From Athalassotoga sp049965695 (GTDB lineage Bacteria; Thermotogota; Thermotogae; Mesoaciditogales; Mesoaciditogaceae): a stretch of 64,000 nucleotides of DNA. The notes beneath the pieces were generated by a model that had not been told where the DNA came from, ran no database searches, and saw only the letters and a program-made list of their open reading frames with translations. Positions 35,575-45,099 of the stretch are shown here, one piece after another. The stretch is from assembly GCF_049965695.1 (NCBI RefSeq), contig NZ_JBMFWB010000005.1:28370-92369 (forward strand), written 5' to 3'. A program made the position numbers and the translations under genes. Position 1 is the stretch's first letter; each line of letters begins with the position of its first letter.

Positions 35575-38500
35575 TTAGAACTCCCATATTGATCCGTTGT
35601 TCATCAAAACATTTCCAAGCATGTCCGTTATTCCATTTACGGTTACAATGTAAGGGCCGTAAGGAATTTTAACGTCTTTCACGCTGATTACATTACCATT
35701 TATCGTTGGAGTCCCCAAATTGGTTATCTTACCGTTAAGGTCTTCCAAATTAACAACTGGTGTACCTTCAATGTCTTTGTTGAAATAAATCGACAGAGTT
35801 TCATTTGAAAGTTTAACATCTTTTATCGCAGGTCCTAAGGTATCAACGTAAACAGTCACATCTTGTGATGAATTATTTCCAGCCATGTCAACCGCTTTCA
35901 ATTCAACTTTAACGTACTTTCCATCGATATCCGCAAAGGCTTTTCTGAGAGAAACGGTGTATGCTCCAGTCGATGAAAAAATGTTGAAGTACAGAGGTTT
36001 ATCTTCAAGATTTGCATTTAAAGAGGCATATCTGAGATCTTTACCTTCTACGTTCAACTTGAACATCGCATCCGATCTCATCGTTATCGTTGAAGGAATT
36101 GAAAGACTTACAACAGGTGCCGATGGATCGACGAATATCGCCAGCCTCGCATTGAACATGCTTGTTTTACCGTTAACAGGATTTGTCGCTAAGATGTTTA
36201 AATCATTTATGCCGGATAGGCTAAATGACTGGTTTTCAACCTTTTTACCGTTTAGCGTGATCTGGAATTCAGGCTTCATCATACCGGATGTGATTCCGCT
36301 TACGGCTATCGTTGGAGTTGATTTCTCAAAAGCGTAAAATTCAGATCCATTCTCGAGTTTTTGCCCGTCCAAATATACGTTGATAACAGCAGGTTGCGTA
36401 TCGACAAAATATCTTTTCACAACCGGCGTTGCATGCTTGCCAAGATAATCCGTTGCCTTGATTTCGAAAGTTGATTCACCGCTAATCTTCACACTCGTTA
36501 TCGTTGCGATCCAAGTGGAATCACTTACATTAACGGCTTTTATACCGTCGACCGTTACTTCCTTTATCCCGATACCAGTACCATCATTTGTTTGTATCGT
36601 GATTTTCAAAGGCGTATTTGGGCCGTAAGTCGCAGGATAAGTTACGTTGACGATTTGCGGATTTGCAAGGTCAAATGCAAAATAGAAATCTTTTGTGCTT
36701 TCGGTCTTAAGACCATTTATTTTATTCATCGATGTTAAATCAACGCTGTAAAAACCTGTGCTGTTTAACCTGATCTCGGTGGATTCTTGAGATAGTTTGA
36801 AGATGTTTCCGTTGATATTCACAGTCGTGTCGGGCATAACCTTAGAATCAGTTGTCGCCGATATTTTTATATAAGCGGGCGGTTCTAAATTCCAGTACTG
36901 TCCATCTTTTGTCATCATTTGTGCGATCGGTACGATTTCAACGTAAGGAGGTTTGGCATCCACGAAGTACCTCGTAGAAGCCGAAGTTGATAGGTTAAGT
37001 TTGTCGTATGCCGTGATCTTTACCTGAACGTAAGTGCTCGTTGCCACTTTGGGGCTTGTAAGTGTCGCAATCCATGTCGTACCGCTTGCTTTAGCGTTAA
37101 CATCGTTGATCGTTACAGAACTTATGCCTGGGCCATTTTCATCGCTAACTTTGATCTTTGCCACAAAAGTATTTGCAGGAGAGGTTGTTGACGGCAAAGT
37201 TATTTTTTCGATTTGAGGTGGAATTGTGTCAAATGCCAACTTGTAAGTTTTGGTCAGCACAGTAGAAAGACCGTTGACCTGATTGGTGGACACAACTGTT
37301 ATCGTGTAAGTTCCGGGAGAAGTCAAATCGATTGATGTAAAATTGTTACCACTGTAAGCGATAGGATCTTTGTTGATGATAACCTCTGTTTGTGGAGAAA
37401 CACCCGAATCTGTCGTAGCACTTATTTCTATTTTTATAGGTTCATTACCTTTGTTCCAGTAAGTTCCATCGATATTTGTAGAGGCAATTGAAATCATGCT
37501 GATATGAGGAGGATTTACATCGACAAAATATTTTTCGGTCAAAGACGATTCATTTCCAAGATAGTCGATGGCTTTTACCGTGAATTTTTCGTAACCGCTG
37601 GAAGTAGATTTGGCACTTAGAAGCGTTGCCTCCCACGTATCATCGTTGACTTTCGATGCTGCTTTATCACCGATCATGATCTTACTTACGCCTATTCCGT
37701 TATCATCCGTTGCCACGACAGAAATTTTCATAGTTTCATTTGGCCCTATGTATTTATTATATGAAACATTTGAGATGTGAGGATTTTGATTGTCCACTCT
37801 GGCGTTAACAATGTAAGATGCACTCGTTGATAATCCGCTTATCGTATCTGTGGCCGCGATGTTAACCTTGTAAGTTCCGGAACTTTTGAAACTTACGGTG
37901 GCTATCTTCGCACTGTATTCTTCAATTGTGGCCTGAGATATATCTGTTATTTTCTTTCCATTCACGTTAATTGCGATTTGCGGTGCCATACCGGCACAAA
38001 ACGTTGTGGCCATAAACGTTAGAGATGGAAGATCGTATTTTCCCCACATGATTCCGTTCCTTGTCATCGATGCGGTGTTGGTTACCTTAAGGTACGGTGG
38101 CATTCCATCGGAAATCACCCTGATCGTCGACGAAGATTGATTACCGGCACCGTCCGTTGCCATTGCGATTATGCCGAACGGTCCTGTTTTCGAAGGTGTT
38201 GAAATCGTGGCACCCCACGTTGAATTATAAAGTAACTTCGCGTTGATACCGTTTATAACCACAGTCGCGATCCCGCTTGTAGTTGAAATAGCCGTCACGT
38301 TTATAGGAACATTCGAATTTGCAGGAAGATATGGCTTCATCTCTAAGAATTTGACAACCGGCAAGTTGGTGTCAACAACGTATCCCGCTATCGATGAAAA
38401 GATTTCTCCCGCCACGTTAACCGTCTTGACTGAAAAAATGTGCCATCCATTTTTGAGATGTGAAATTTCAACGTTAAAAGATCGTGAAAGGTAAACTGTC

Positions 38501-39015
38501 GCTGAAGGACTTACATTTATGACGGAAGCAACCTGAGTGTCTACCATAAATTCGATTTTGGCGAGTCCAAGTCCACCGTAAACTTTTACAGGTACCGTTA
38601 CGTTAGAGACGTTACCTATGTAAGAATTTCTCGATGGTATCAACTTGCCTATTTCTATGACCGGATTTGCGTTTATAGAAACGGTAACGGTTGTCTGTTT
38701 ATCAAAACTTTCTCCGTTTTGCGTTATAGCGTTTACAAGTAAAGGAAAGTCTTGTGATGATTGAATTACAGATGGCGCCGTGAAATCAAAAGCAGCCGTC
38801 GATCCAGTAGCCTTCAAAGTCTTTCCATCAAAAGTCGTGGTTATGTAAGAGATTGGTTCTCCTGAAGTCGAATAAGCGCTTACAAATACCTTGAATGGGG
38901 CATTTGCAAGTACTTGCTGGGGATATACCTGCACTTGCATTTGAATGATTTGTGCACCTGCAAACAAACTAACGACGGTAATCAAAACAATCAATAAAAA
39001 GATTACCTTTTTCAC
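35575..39015 (-). CDS. Giant exported repeat protein with alternating Ig-like modules
   Basis: 1146 residues with a signal peptide (to about VSLFAGA). After roughly residue 240 two module types alternate with a period near 190 residues: type A with TWIATITS..F.IKATDYLGN..S...YFVD..PP, and type B with YWN..P.IKISATTDS.V.P.T..ING and a TN.VNGL.T strand. I see about three to four AB pairs, then two diverged modules. No membrane anchor or catalytic site is visible. First gene of the surface operon; by size and repetition it is a candidate sheath (toga) or adhesion component. GTG 39015 follows AAAGGGGG. Confidence 0.75.
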   Translation of the reverse strand: MKKVIFLLIVLITVVSLFAGAQIIQMQVQVYPQQVLANAPFKVFVSAYSTSGEPISYITTTFDGKTLKATGSTAAFDFTAPSVIQSSQDFPLLVNAITQNGESFDKQTTVTVSINANPVIEIGKLIPSRNSYIGNVSNVTVPVKVYGGLGLAKIEFMVDTQVASVINVSPSATVYLSRSFNVEISHLKNGWHIFSVKTVNVAGEIFSSIAGYVVDTNLPVVKFLEMKPYLPANSNVPINVTAISTTSGIATVVINGINAKLLYNSTWGATISTPSKTGPFGIIAMATDGAGNQSSSTIRVISDGMPPYLKVTNTASMTRNGIMWGKYDLPSLTFMATTFCAGMAPQIAINVNGKKITDISQATIEEYSAKIATVSFKSSGTYKVNIAATDTISGLSTSASYIVNARVDNQNPHISNVSYNKYIGPNETMKISVVATDDNGIGVSKIMIGDKAASKVNDDTWEATLLSAKSTSSGYEKFTVKAIDYLGNESSLTEKYFVDVNPPHISMISIASTNIDGTYWNKGNEPIKIEISATTDSGVSPQTEVIINKDPIAYSGNNFTSIDLTSPGTYTITVVSTNQVNGLSTVLTKTYKLAFDTIPPQIEKITLPSTTSPANTFVAKIKVSDENGPGISSVTINDVNAKASGTTWIATLTSPKVATSTYVQVKITAYDKLNLSTSASTRYFVDAKPPYVEIVPIAQMMTKDGQYWNLEPPAYIKISATTDSKVMPDTTVNINGNIFKLSQESTEIRLNSTGFYSVDLTSMNKINGLKTESTKDFYFAFDLANPQIVNVTYPATYGPNTPLKITIQTNDGTGIGIKEVTVDGIKAVNVSDSTWIATITSVKISGESTFEIKATDYLGKHATPVVKRYFVDTQPAVINVYLDGQKLENGSEFYAFEKSTPTIAVSGITSGMMKPEFQITLNGKKVENQSFSLSGINDLNILATNPVNGKTSMFNARLAIFVDPSAPVVSLSIPSTITMRSDAMFKLNVEGKDLRYASLNANLEDKPLYFNIFSSTGAYTVSLRKAFADIDGKYVKVELKAVDMAGNNSSQDVTVYVDTLGPAIKDVKLSNETLSIYFNKDIEGTPVVNLEDLNGKITNLGTPTINGNVISVKDVKIPYGPYIVTVNGITDMLGNVLMNNGSIWEF

Positions 39016-39053
39016 AATTTTACCCCCTTTACAGGACTTTATTACAATTTATT

Positions 39054-39081
39054 ATTATACCACGTTTCATGCTTGATCAAA
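39054..39081 (-). promoter_or_regulatory. Promoter of the surface-protein operon
   Basis: On the minus strand TTTGAT (39081-39076), 16 bases, TATAAT (39059-39054) within GGTATAATA, about 40 bases before the giant gene. Confidence 0.6.
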
Positions 39082-39143
39082 TTTTTTAACTTTTTGAGCA
39101 AGAATTCTCCTCCCTCTGAGCAAAGAATGTGCAGGTGATGTTT

Positions 39144-39854
39144 TCAGGACAGGATCTTTTCGAAGGGCATTTTGATTCTTTCAAAACTTTCTATCTTACC
39201 GCTGTCTATTCTTATGTATGCAGTTGCGTATTTCAAAATTTTTTCATCGTGGCTCACTATGACGAAAGTTTGTTTATTTTTTTCGTTGAGAAATTTTATG
39301 AAATCCATAACCATGAAAGATGTTTTTGTGTCAAGTGCGCCGGTAGGTTCGTCTGCCCAGACGATTTTCGGTTCTCCGGCTATTGCCCTTGCAACGGCAA
39401 CTCTTTGCCTTTCGCCACCGCTTATCTGTGCGGGAAATTTATCTATTACATGTATAAGTCCGTTTTCTTTGAGTACTTCTATTGCCCTTTGATTTGCCAG
39501 TTTTTCAGGCCAACCGCGCGCAAGTAAAGGCAAAGCGACATTTTCTTTCACGGTTAAAACATTTATAAGGTTATACTCCTGAAATACAAATCCCATATTC
39601 TCGGCCCTGAACTTCGTCTTTTTGTCATCCGGTAATTTGCTCAGATCCACACCGTTTATGACAATCTCTCCGGAAGTTATGTCATCGATGCCGGACAGAC
39701 AATTGAGAAGGGTCGTTTTGCCGCTGCCAGAAGGACCATATATGAAGAAAAGATCACCCTCTTCTATTTCAAAATTCATACCTCTTAGGGCTTCATAAGA
39801 AAGTTCACCGCTCTTGTAAATTTTTCTGATGTTTTTAACTATCACCAAAGCCAA
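39144..39854 (-). CDS. ABC transporter ATP-binding protein (LolD/MacB type)
   Basis: About 236 residues with Walker A GPSGSGKTT, Q-loop VFQEYNLINVLTVKEN, signature ISGGERQRVAVARA, Walker B IVWADEPTGALD and the switch His in VSHDE. The ENV..P segment is characteristic of the LolD/MacB/FtsE branch, which works on lipoprotein release, peptide or drug export. TTG 39854 is chosen since AAGGAAGG lies seven bases upstream; the frame is open to 39881. No FtsX/MacB-like permease gene is adjacent. It sits upstream of, and in the same direction as, the surface-protein operon. Confidence 0.85.
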   Translation of the reverse strand: MALVIVKNIRKIYKSGELSYEALRGMNFEIEEGDLFFIYGPSGSGKTTLLNCLSGIDDITSGEIVINGVDLSKLPDDKKTKFRAENMGFVFQEYNLINVLTVKENVALPLLARGWPEKLANQRAIEVLKENGLIHVIDKFPAQISGGERQRVAVARAIAGEPKIVWADEPTGALDTKTSFMVMDFIKFLNEKNKQTFVIVSHDEKILKYATAYIRIDSGKIESFERIKMPFEKILS

Positions 39855-39969
39855 GGCTTTTCCTTCTTTCCTTACCACCAATCATTCTCTATTATAATTT
39901 TATACTTTGTTTTGCAAATTGTGAGTAAAAATATCATGTCATTTGTGAAACGGATAAAAATTTTTGATT

Positions 39970-40121
39970 GTATACTAAACCAGTTTTAAATTTCGAATCA
40001 CCGCTGCGGCAGGTGCCCCCCTCGATGTCTGTCCTCGCGCTGCTGCGAAGGCCATCTCGGAGGCATCCTGCCCTCCGCTTAAATTAAATGAGCATTCGAC
40101 TTTTAAAGTTATTTAAGATAC
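39970..40121 (-). repeat. Dispersed inverted-end repeat, copy 5 (GC-rich form)
   Basis: About 152 bp, in inverted orientation relative to the others. Read on the minus strand: ATTCGAC-side end, core GCGGAGGGCAGGATGCCTC, then CGAGATGGCCTTCGCAGCAG, GACATCGAGG, GGCACCTGCCGCAGCGGTGATTCG and the other end TTTAAAACTGGTTTAGTATAC. The middle matches copy 6 and not copies 1-3. It lies between the divergent ABC ATPase and dnaE genes. Confidence 0.85.
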
Positions 40122-40177
40122 TCTAATAAAGTTAAAATATCTCTCAAAAATGATAAAATTGATTTAGAGGTGTTTAA

Positions 40178-43100
40178 ATGGGAGATTTTGTGCATCTTCA
40201 TCTGCATACCGAATACAGTCTTGGCGATTCCATTGTGAGAATGGATGCGCTGATGGACGAAATCAAAAATTTTGGTATGAGGGCCGTGGCAGTAACCGAT
40301 CACGGTACATTGGGAGGTGTGCATAAATTTTGGTCTTCGGCTAAACAGCATGGAATAAAACCGATAATCGGTTGTGAAATATACGTAAACGGCGAAGAAA
40401 AAAAGAGAAATCATCTTACGGTGATCGCCAAAAATAAAAATGGATATCTTTCAATTGTTAAAGCACTTAATTCCATGGCCAAATCCGGCAAGAAATTTTT
40501 GGAAGATAAAGATGTTTTCGAAATGAAAGACGTTATGATACTTTCCGGATGCATGAACGGGAAAATACCAAGATTTATTTTATCGGGTGAAATATCAAAG
40601 GCTCGCAACACAGCCCAATCTTATCTCGAAAGATTTGGAGAAGATTTTTACATCGAAATCATGAGAACCGGCCTTAAAGAACAAAAAGATCTTAACATGG
40701 ATCTTTTGGACTTGGCCAAAGAATTGAATATAAAGATTGTTGCGACAAACGATATCCATTTCATAAAAAAGACCGATGCCTTGTCTCATGGCTTGTTTGT
40801 TTCAATGGGAAGAAATATGAGATGGGATGGCACTTTCGCTTACGGAAGTGATGAATATTACCTTAAATCCCCAAATGAGATGAAAGTGCTTTTCGATGAT
40901 TTACCATCGGCAATTGAAAATACACTTGAGATATCTTCAAAATGTACCGATTACGATCTTAAACCAGATTTGAATTTGCCTCTTTTATCTGAAGATGATT
41001 GTAAAACAATTCGAAATACCATTGATCTTGAAAAACTTGACGATCAAAAGTTAACAAGAGTAAAAAAAGAGTTGAAATTGATAGAGTCAAAACGATTTTG
41101 CACATATTTTTTGACAGTCTCAAATATCATTCGTATCGCCGAAAAACTTGGGATATTGATAGGACCTGGAAGAGGATCTTCGGTCTCTTCTCTTGTTTCT
41201 TACCTTTTGGGCATAACGTCTATAGATCCCCTTAAGTACGATTTGCTTTTTGAAAGATTTCTCAACGAATCAAGGACCGGTGATCCTGATATAGACATAG
41301 ACGTCGAAGACGATCAAAGAGGCACGCTTATTTCGGCGCTTTCCCAAAATTACGGGGTAGATCACATCGCACAAGTCGGCGCTTACGGAACGCTTGGATC
41401 AAGGGCCGTTGTAAGATCTGCCGGTAAATCTCTTGGACTTAGCGACAGAGTTATAGAAGATATCGCATGGAGAGTTTCCGGATATGGAACTATTTCAGAG
41501 GCTCTTTCAAAAAATCAAGAATTGAAAAAAATCTCTCAAAGCGTTGAATTGAGGAATTTAATGGATTATTCGGTAAAACTCGAAGGCCTCGTTCATCACA
41601 AAACGACTCATGCCGCAGGCATCATAATATCTAAAGAAGAGATCAACGATAAAATGCCTCTGACTTTCGACGGTCAAAGATGGATAACGGAATTCGATAT
41701 GGAATCTCTTGCGGATTTAGAAGTAACCAAGATAGATTTGCTTGGTCTCAAAACCCTCACGAACATCAAAGATACACTTGGAAGCGCCACAAGAGAGGAT
41801 TTAATGCGAATACCGATAGATGATCCTCGAATATACGATATCCTCAGAAAAGGCAATACGGTTGGAATATTTCAACTTGAAAGCACTTCTGCCACTTCGC
41901 TGACAAAAAAACTGTCTCCTGAAAATTTCAACGATGTGATAGCACTTCTAAGCCTTAACAGACCCGGGCCTATGTATTCTGGGGTAGCAGATGAATATGT
42001 GAGAAGGCGTCACGGCGGATCTGTCATGAAAGACGATTTTGGCCTTGACAGTATCTTAAAAGATACTTATGGAATGATGATATATCAGGAACAGATCATG
42101 AAAATATCAAATGATGTGGCAGGCTTTTCGGGAGAAAAGGCTGATATGTTTAGAAAGTCTATTTCAAAAAAAGATCCGGTTCTAATGGAAGAATTGAGAT
42201 CTGACTTCGTAAAAGGATGCGTTACAAACGGTTATGTTGAATCCAAAGCGCTAAGGCTTTTTGAAACCATAAGTAATTTTGCATCTTACGGTTTTAACAA
42301 ATCTCACAGCGTTGCTTATGCTTATATAACGGTTTGGACGGCTTACCTTAAAGCGACAAAACCTGCTGAATTTATATCATCTTTGATGAATTCGAATATT
42401 TCAGAACCTGCAAAACTTTTGATGTACGAGAAGGAACTCAATAAATTATCTATAAAACTCCTTCCGCCGGATATAAACGAATCGAAAACCTTCTTTTATT
42501 CCGATACAAAAGCCGTAAGAATAGGTTTTGCGGCGATAAAGGGCGTTGGAACGAATCTTGGACGTGTTATAGAAGAGGAACGATCGAAAGAAAGATTCGA
42601 AAATTTTCAAGATTTCGTTTCAAGAACGAGAAAAAAAATAAACGTAAAAGCGCTTGAATCTTTAATTTTAAGCGGAACTTTTGATTCTACCGATCCAAAC
42701 AGAAAATATTTGATGGACAATCTTGAAATGATAGTTGATCTTGCAAGCGGCGGATTGAAGATCATCCAGCAACAACTGTTTGAAAACGGATCAAAGGCAT
42801 CGCTTCCATCTTCAGAAAATTATCCGGATTATGATTTGAACGAAAAGATGAAACTCCAAAGGCAGTATTTAGAAATAGGGCTGAATCTGGCAAATTCAGA
42901 TGGATTTGCAAGGGTTATTGAAAGTGGATTCGGAAAAGTGTCATTTCAAATTTTTGAAAATGAAGGTAAAATTTTTGCAACCGATGGAGAAAACGAAGTT
43001 GCATTTTCTTATTCCGAACCTCTAAAAGAGGGAGAAACTTATGAAGGAGATTTCATTTACAAAAACGGAAATATGATCCTTTCCAAACTCACAAAAAGTT

Positions 43101-43252
43101 CGGATAAAACTTACATATACATAAAAGATCCAACCGAAATGCAAGAATACATGCAACGCATCGTTGAAATGAAAGGACATCATGTTATTTTCAAATTTGA
43201 AGATCTATCCCTCACATTAGACGATAAAACTTTAAAAGAGGAGGAGTACTGA
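40178..43252 (+). CDS. dnaE: DNA polymerase III alpha subunit, DnaE type
   Basis: Replicative polymerase of 1024 residues. The N-terminal PHP domain starts FVHLHLHTEYSLGDS and has VAVTDHGTLGG. The polymerase palm shows GRGSSVSSLVSYLLG (about residue 330) and PDIDIDVED (about residue 370), where the usual DnaE motif is PDFDVDF, followed by fingers with GIFQLES and YQEQIMKI, and GFNKSHSVAYA. A helix-hairpin-helix/OB tail follows but is shorter than in E. coli (about 1160 residues). ATG 40178 has GAGGTG upstream. Its stop shares bases with the mutase start (TGATG). Confidence 0.93.
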   Translation: MGDFVHLHLHTEYSLGDSIVRMDALMDEIKNFGMRAVAVTDHGTLGGVHKFWSSAKQHGIKPIIGCEIYVNGEEKKRNHLTVIAKNKNGYLSIVKALNSMAKSGKKFLEDKDVFEMKDVMILSGCMNGKIPRFILSGEISKARNTAQSYLERFGEDFYIEIMRTGLKEQKDLNMDLLDLAKELNIKIVATNDIHFIKKTDALSHGLFVSMGRNMRWDGTFAYGSDEYYLKSPNEMKVLFDDLPSAIENTLEISSKCTDYDLKPDLNLPLLSEDDCKTIRNTIDLEKLDDQKLTRVKKELKLIESKRFCTYFLTVSNIIRIAEKLGILIGPGRGSSVSSLVSYLLGITSIDPLKYDLLFERFLNESRTGDPDIDIDVEDDQRGTLISALSQNYGVDHIAQVGAYGTLGSRAVVRSAGKSLGLSDRVIEDIAWRVSGYGTISEALSKNQELKKISQSVELRNLMDYSVKLEGLVHHKTTHAAGIIISKEEINDKMPLTFDGQRWITEFDMESLADLEVTKIDLLGLKTLTNIKDTLGSATREDLMRIPIDDPRIYDILRKGNTVGIFQLESTSATSLTKKLSPENFNDVIALLSLNRPGPMYSGVADEYVRRRHGGSVMKDDFGLDSILKDTYGMMIYQEQIMKISNDVAGFSGEKADMFRKSISKKDPVLMEELRSDFVKGCVTNGYVESKALRLFETISNFASYGFNKSHSVAYAYITVWTAYLKATKPAEFISSLMNSNISEPAKLLMYEKELNKLSIKLLPPDINESKTFFYSDTKAVRIGFAAIKGVGTNLGRVIEEERSKERFENFQDFVSRTRKKINVKALESLILSGTFDSTDPNRKYLMDNLEMIVDLASGGLKIIQQQLFENGSKASLPSSENYPDYDLNEKMKLQRQYLEIGLNLANSDGFARVIESGFGKVSFQIFENEGKIFATDGENEVAFSYSEPLKEGETYEGDFIYKNGNMILSKLTKSSDKTYIYIKDPTEMQEYMQRIVEMKGHHVIFKFEDLSLTLDDKTLKEEEY

Positions 43253-44904
43253 TGGAAAATTTTGAAATCCAGAAGAAATACGAAGAATGGGAAACACAGA
43301 CGAAAGCACTCATAAAAAAATATCCAGAAGAAGGAAATTTAAACACGAGTTGGTCAGAAACGGTCAAAAGACTTTACACCCCTTTGGATACGCCAGATTA
43401 TTCGAAGATAGGCTTTCCGGGTGAGTATCCTTTCACGAGAGGCGTTCAGAACACCATGTACAGAGGAAAACTATGGACAATGCGTCAATATGCTGGTTTT
43501 GGAACGGCCGAAGAATCGAATAAAAGGTATAAATACTTGCTTGAACAGGGGCAAAGCGGTCTTTCCATAGCATTTGATCTTCCGACGCAGATAGGTTACG
43601 ATTCAGATGATCCGCACTCTCTGGGAGAAGTTGGTAAAGTTGGCGTTGCCATAGATTCCCTTTACGACATGGAAACACTTTTCGATGGTATTCCTCTTGA
43701 CAAAGTAAGCACTTCAATGACGATAAACGCCACAGCATCAACACTCCTTGCCATGTACATAGTTGTCGGTGAAAAACAGGGCGTTAAAAGAGAAAAATTG
43801 CGTGGAACTATTCAAAACGATATTCTAAAAGAATACATAGCACGGGGAACTTACATATATCCGCCTAAACCTTCTATGAGAATAATAACCAACATATTTG
43901 AATTTTGTTCGAAAGAAATGCCACTATGGAATACGATAAGTGTCAGCGGTTATCACATAAGAGAAGCAGGGGCTAACGCGGTTCAGGAAGTTGCTTTCAC
44001 AATAGCAGATGGAATAGAATACGTTAAAACGGCGATCGAGGCCGGCCTTGATCCAAATGTTTTTGGGAAAAGGTTATCTTTCTTTTTCGCCTCTCATAAC
44101 GATCTATTTGAAGAGGTGGCAAAATTCAGAGCGGCAAGGCGTATATGGGCAAAAATCATGAAAGAAAGGTTCAAAGTCACAGACCCTGAGGCTTTGAAAT
44201 TAAGATTTCATACCCAGACTTCAGGATCGACCCTTACCGCGCAACAACCCGAGAATAACATCGTAAGGGTTGCCATTCAGGCACTTGCAGCCGTTCTTGG
44301 AGGTACTCAATCTCTGCATACTAACTCTATGGACGAAGCACTTGCTTTGCCAACTGAAGATTCGGTAAGAATTGCGTTGCGTACCCAGCAGATAATAGCC
44401 TACGAATCAGGTGTTGCAAAAACCGTTGATCCACTTGGAGGTTCATACTACGTTGAATCTTTGACCGATGAAATAGAAAGAAAATCTTTTGATTATATAA
44501 AACATATAGACGAAATAGGCGGGATGATAAATGCCATAGAATCTGGGTATGTACAACAGGAGATATCCAACAGTGCTTACAACTATCAAAAAGCAATAGA
44601 ATCGAAAGCACAGATAATAGTCGGTGTCAACGATTTCACAACGGAAGAAAAGAATTTGAGAAAAACCATGAAAGTAGATGATGAACTTGAAGCAAAACAA
44701 ATTGAAAATCTTAGAAAGATGAAAAATAATAGAGATACATCGACCGTGAAATCGAACCTTGCAAATCTTGAAAAAGTTGCCAGATCGAATGGAAATCTCA
44801 TGTATCCGATAATCGATGCGGTGAAAGTGTATGCAACTGTGGGTGAAATATCTGATACTTTGAGAAAAGTTTTCGGCGAATACAAAGAATCTGTCATAAT
44901 TTGA
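43252..44904 (+). CDS. Methylmalonyl-CoA mutase, large (catalytic) subunit
   Basis: Interconverts succinyl-CoA and methylmalonyl-CoA with adenosylcobalamin. The 550 residues hold only the TIM-barrel domain, as in archaeal-type split mutases: YPFTRGVQNTMYRGKLWTMRQYAGFG, SIAFDLPTQIGYDSDDP, SVSGYHIREAGANAVQEVAFT and HTQTSGSTLTAQQP are intact. The B12-binding domain must come from a separate small subunit, not found in this window; neither are the epimerase or the MeaB chaperone. ATG 43252 overlaps the dnaE stop. It may act with the Na+ decarboxylase subunit and biotin ligase of this window, by inference. Confidence 0.92.
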   Translation: MENFEIQKKYEEWETQTKALIKKYPEEGNLNTSWSETVKRLYTPLDTPDYSKIGFPGEYPFTRGVQNTMYRGKLWTMRQYAGFGTAEESNKRYKYLLEQGQSGLSIAFDLPTQIGYDSDDPHSLGEVGKVGVAIDSLYDMETLFDGIPLDKVSTSMTINATASTLLAMYIVVGEKQGVKREKLRGTIQNDILKEYIARGTYIYPPKPSMRIITNIFEFCSKEMPLWNTISVSGYHIREAGANAVQEVAFTIADGIEYVKTAIEAGLDPNVFGKRLSFFFASHNDLFEEVAKFRAARRIWAKIMKERFKVTDPEALKLRFHTQTSGSTLTAQQPENNIVRVAIQALAAVLGGTQSLHTNSMDEALALPTEDSVRIALRTQQIIAYESGVAKTVDPLGGSYYVESLTDEIERKSFDYIKHIDEIGGMINAIESGYVQQEISNSAYNYQKAIESKAQIIVGVNDFTTEEKNLRKTMKVDDELEAKQIENLRKMKNNRDTSTVKSNLANLEKVARSNGNLMYPIIDAVKVYATVGEISDTLRKVFGEYKESVII

Positions 44905-44932
44905 TGAAATTTAAAGTTGATCAAGTATAATG
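44905..44932 (+). repeat. Solo repeat end
   Basis: GAAATTTAAAGTTGATCAAG followed by TATAATG directly after the mutase stop matches the right end of copy 6 (GGAATTTAAAGTTGATTAAG then TATATT). It faces copy 6 head-to-head and may be a remnant of another element or a promoter for thrC. Confidence 0.6.
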
Positions 44933-44939
44933 TACATGA

Positions 44940-45099
44940 CAAATATACTTAATTCGATTTAAAAGCCGAATTGTCATTTACCGTAAGCGGAGGGCAGGAT
45001 GCCTCCGAGATGGCCTCCGCAGCAACGCGAGGACCAGACATCGAGGAGGTACCCGCCGGAAGCGATGATTCGGAATTTAAAGTTGATTAAGTATATTTG
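44940..45099 (+). repeat. Dispersed inverted-end repeat, copy 6 (GC-rich form)
   Basis: About 160 bp with the best-preserved ends: CAAATATACTTAAT at the left recurs inverted at the right, followed on both sides by TTTAAA and CCGAAT. The interior has GCGGAGGGCAGGATGCCTC, CGAGATGGCCTCCGCAGCA, GACATCGAGGAGG and GCGATGATTCGG. The right end gives TTCGGA, 17 bases, TATATT, 25 bases before the thrC start. Confidence 0.88.

Noticed and set aside
37034..37216. Plus-strand frames opposite the giant repeat protein
   Set aside because: They arise from regular codon use in the repeats and have no start signals.
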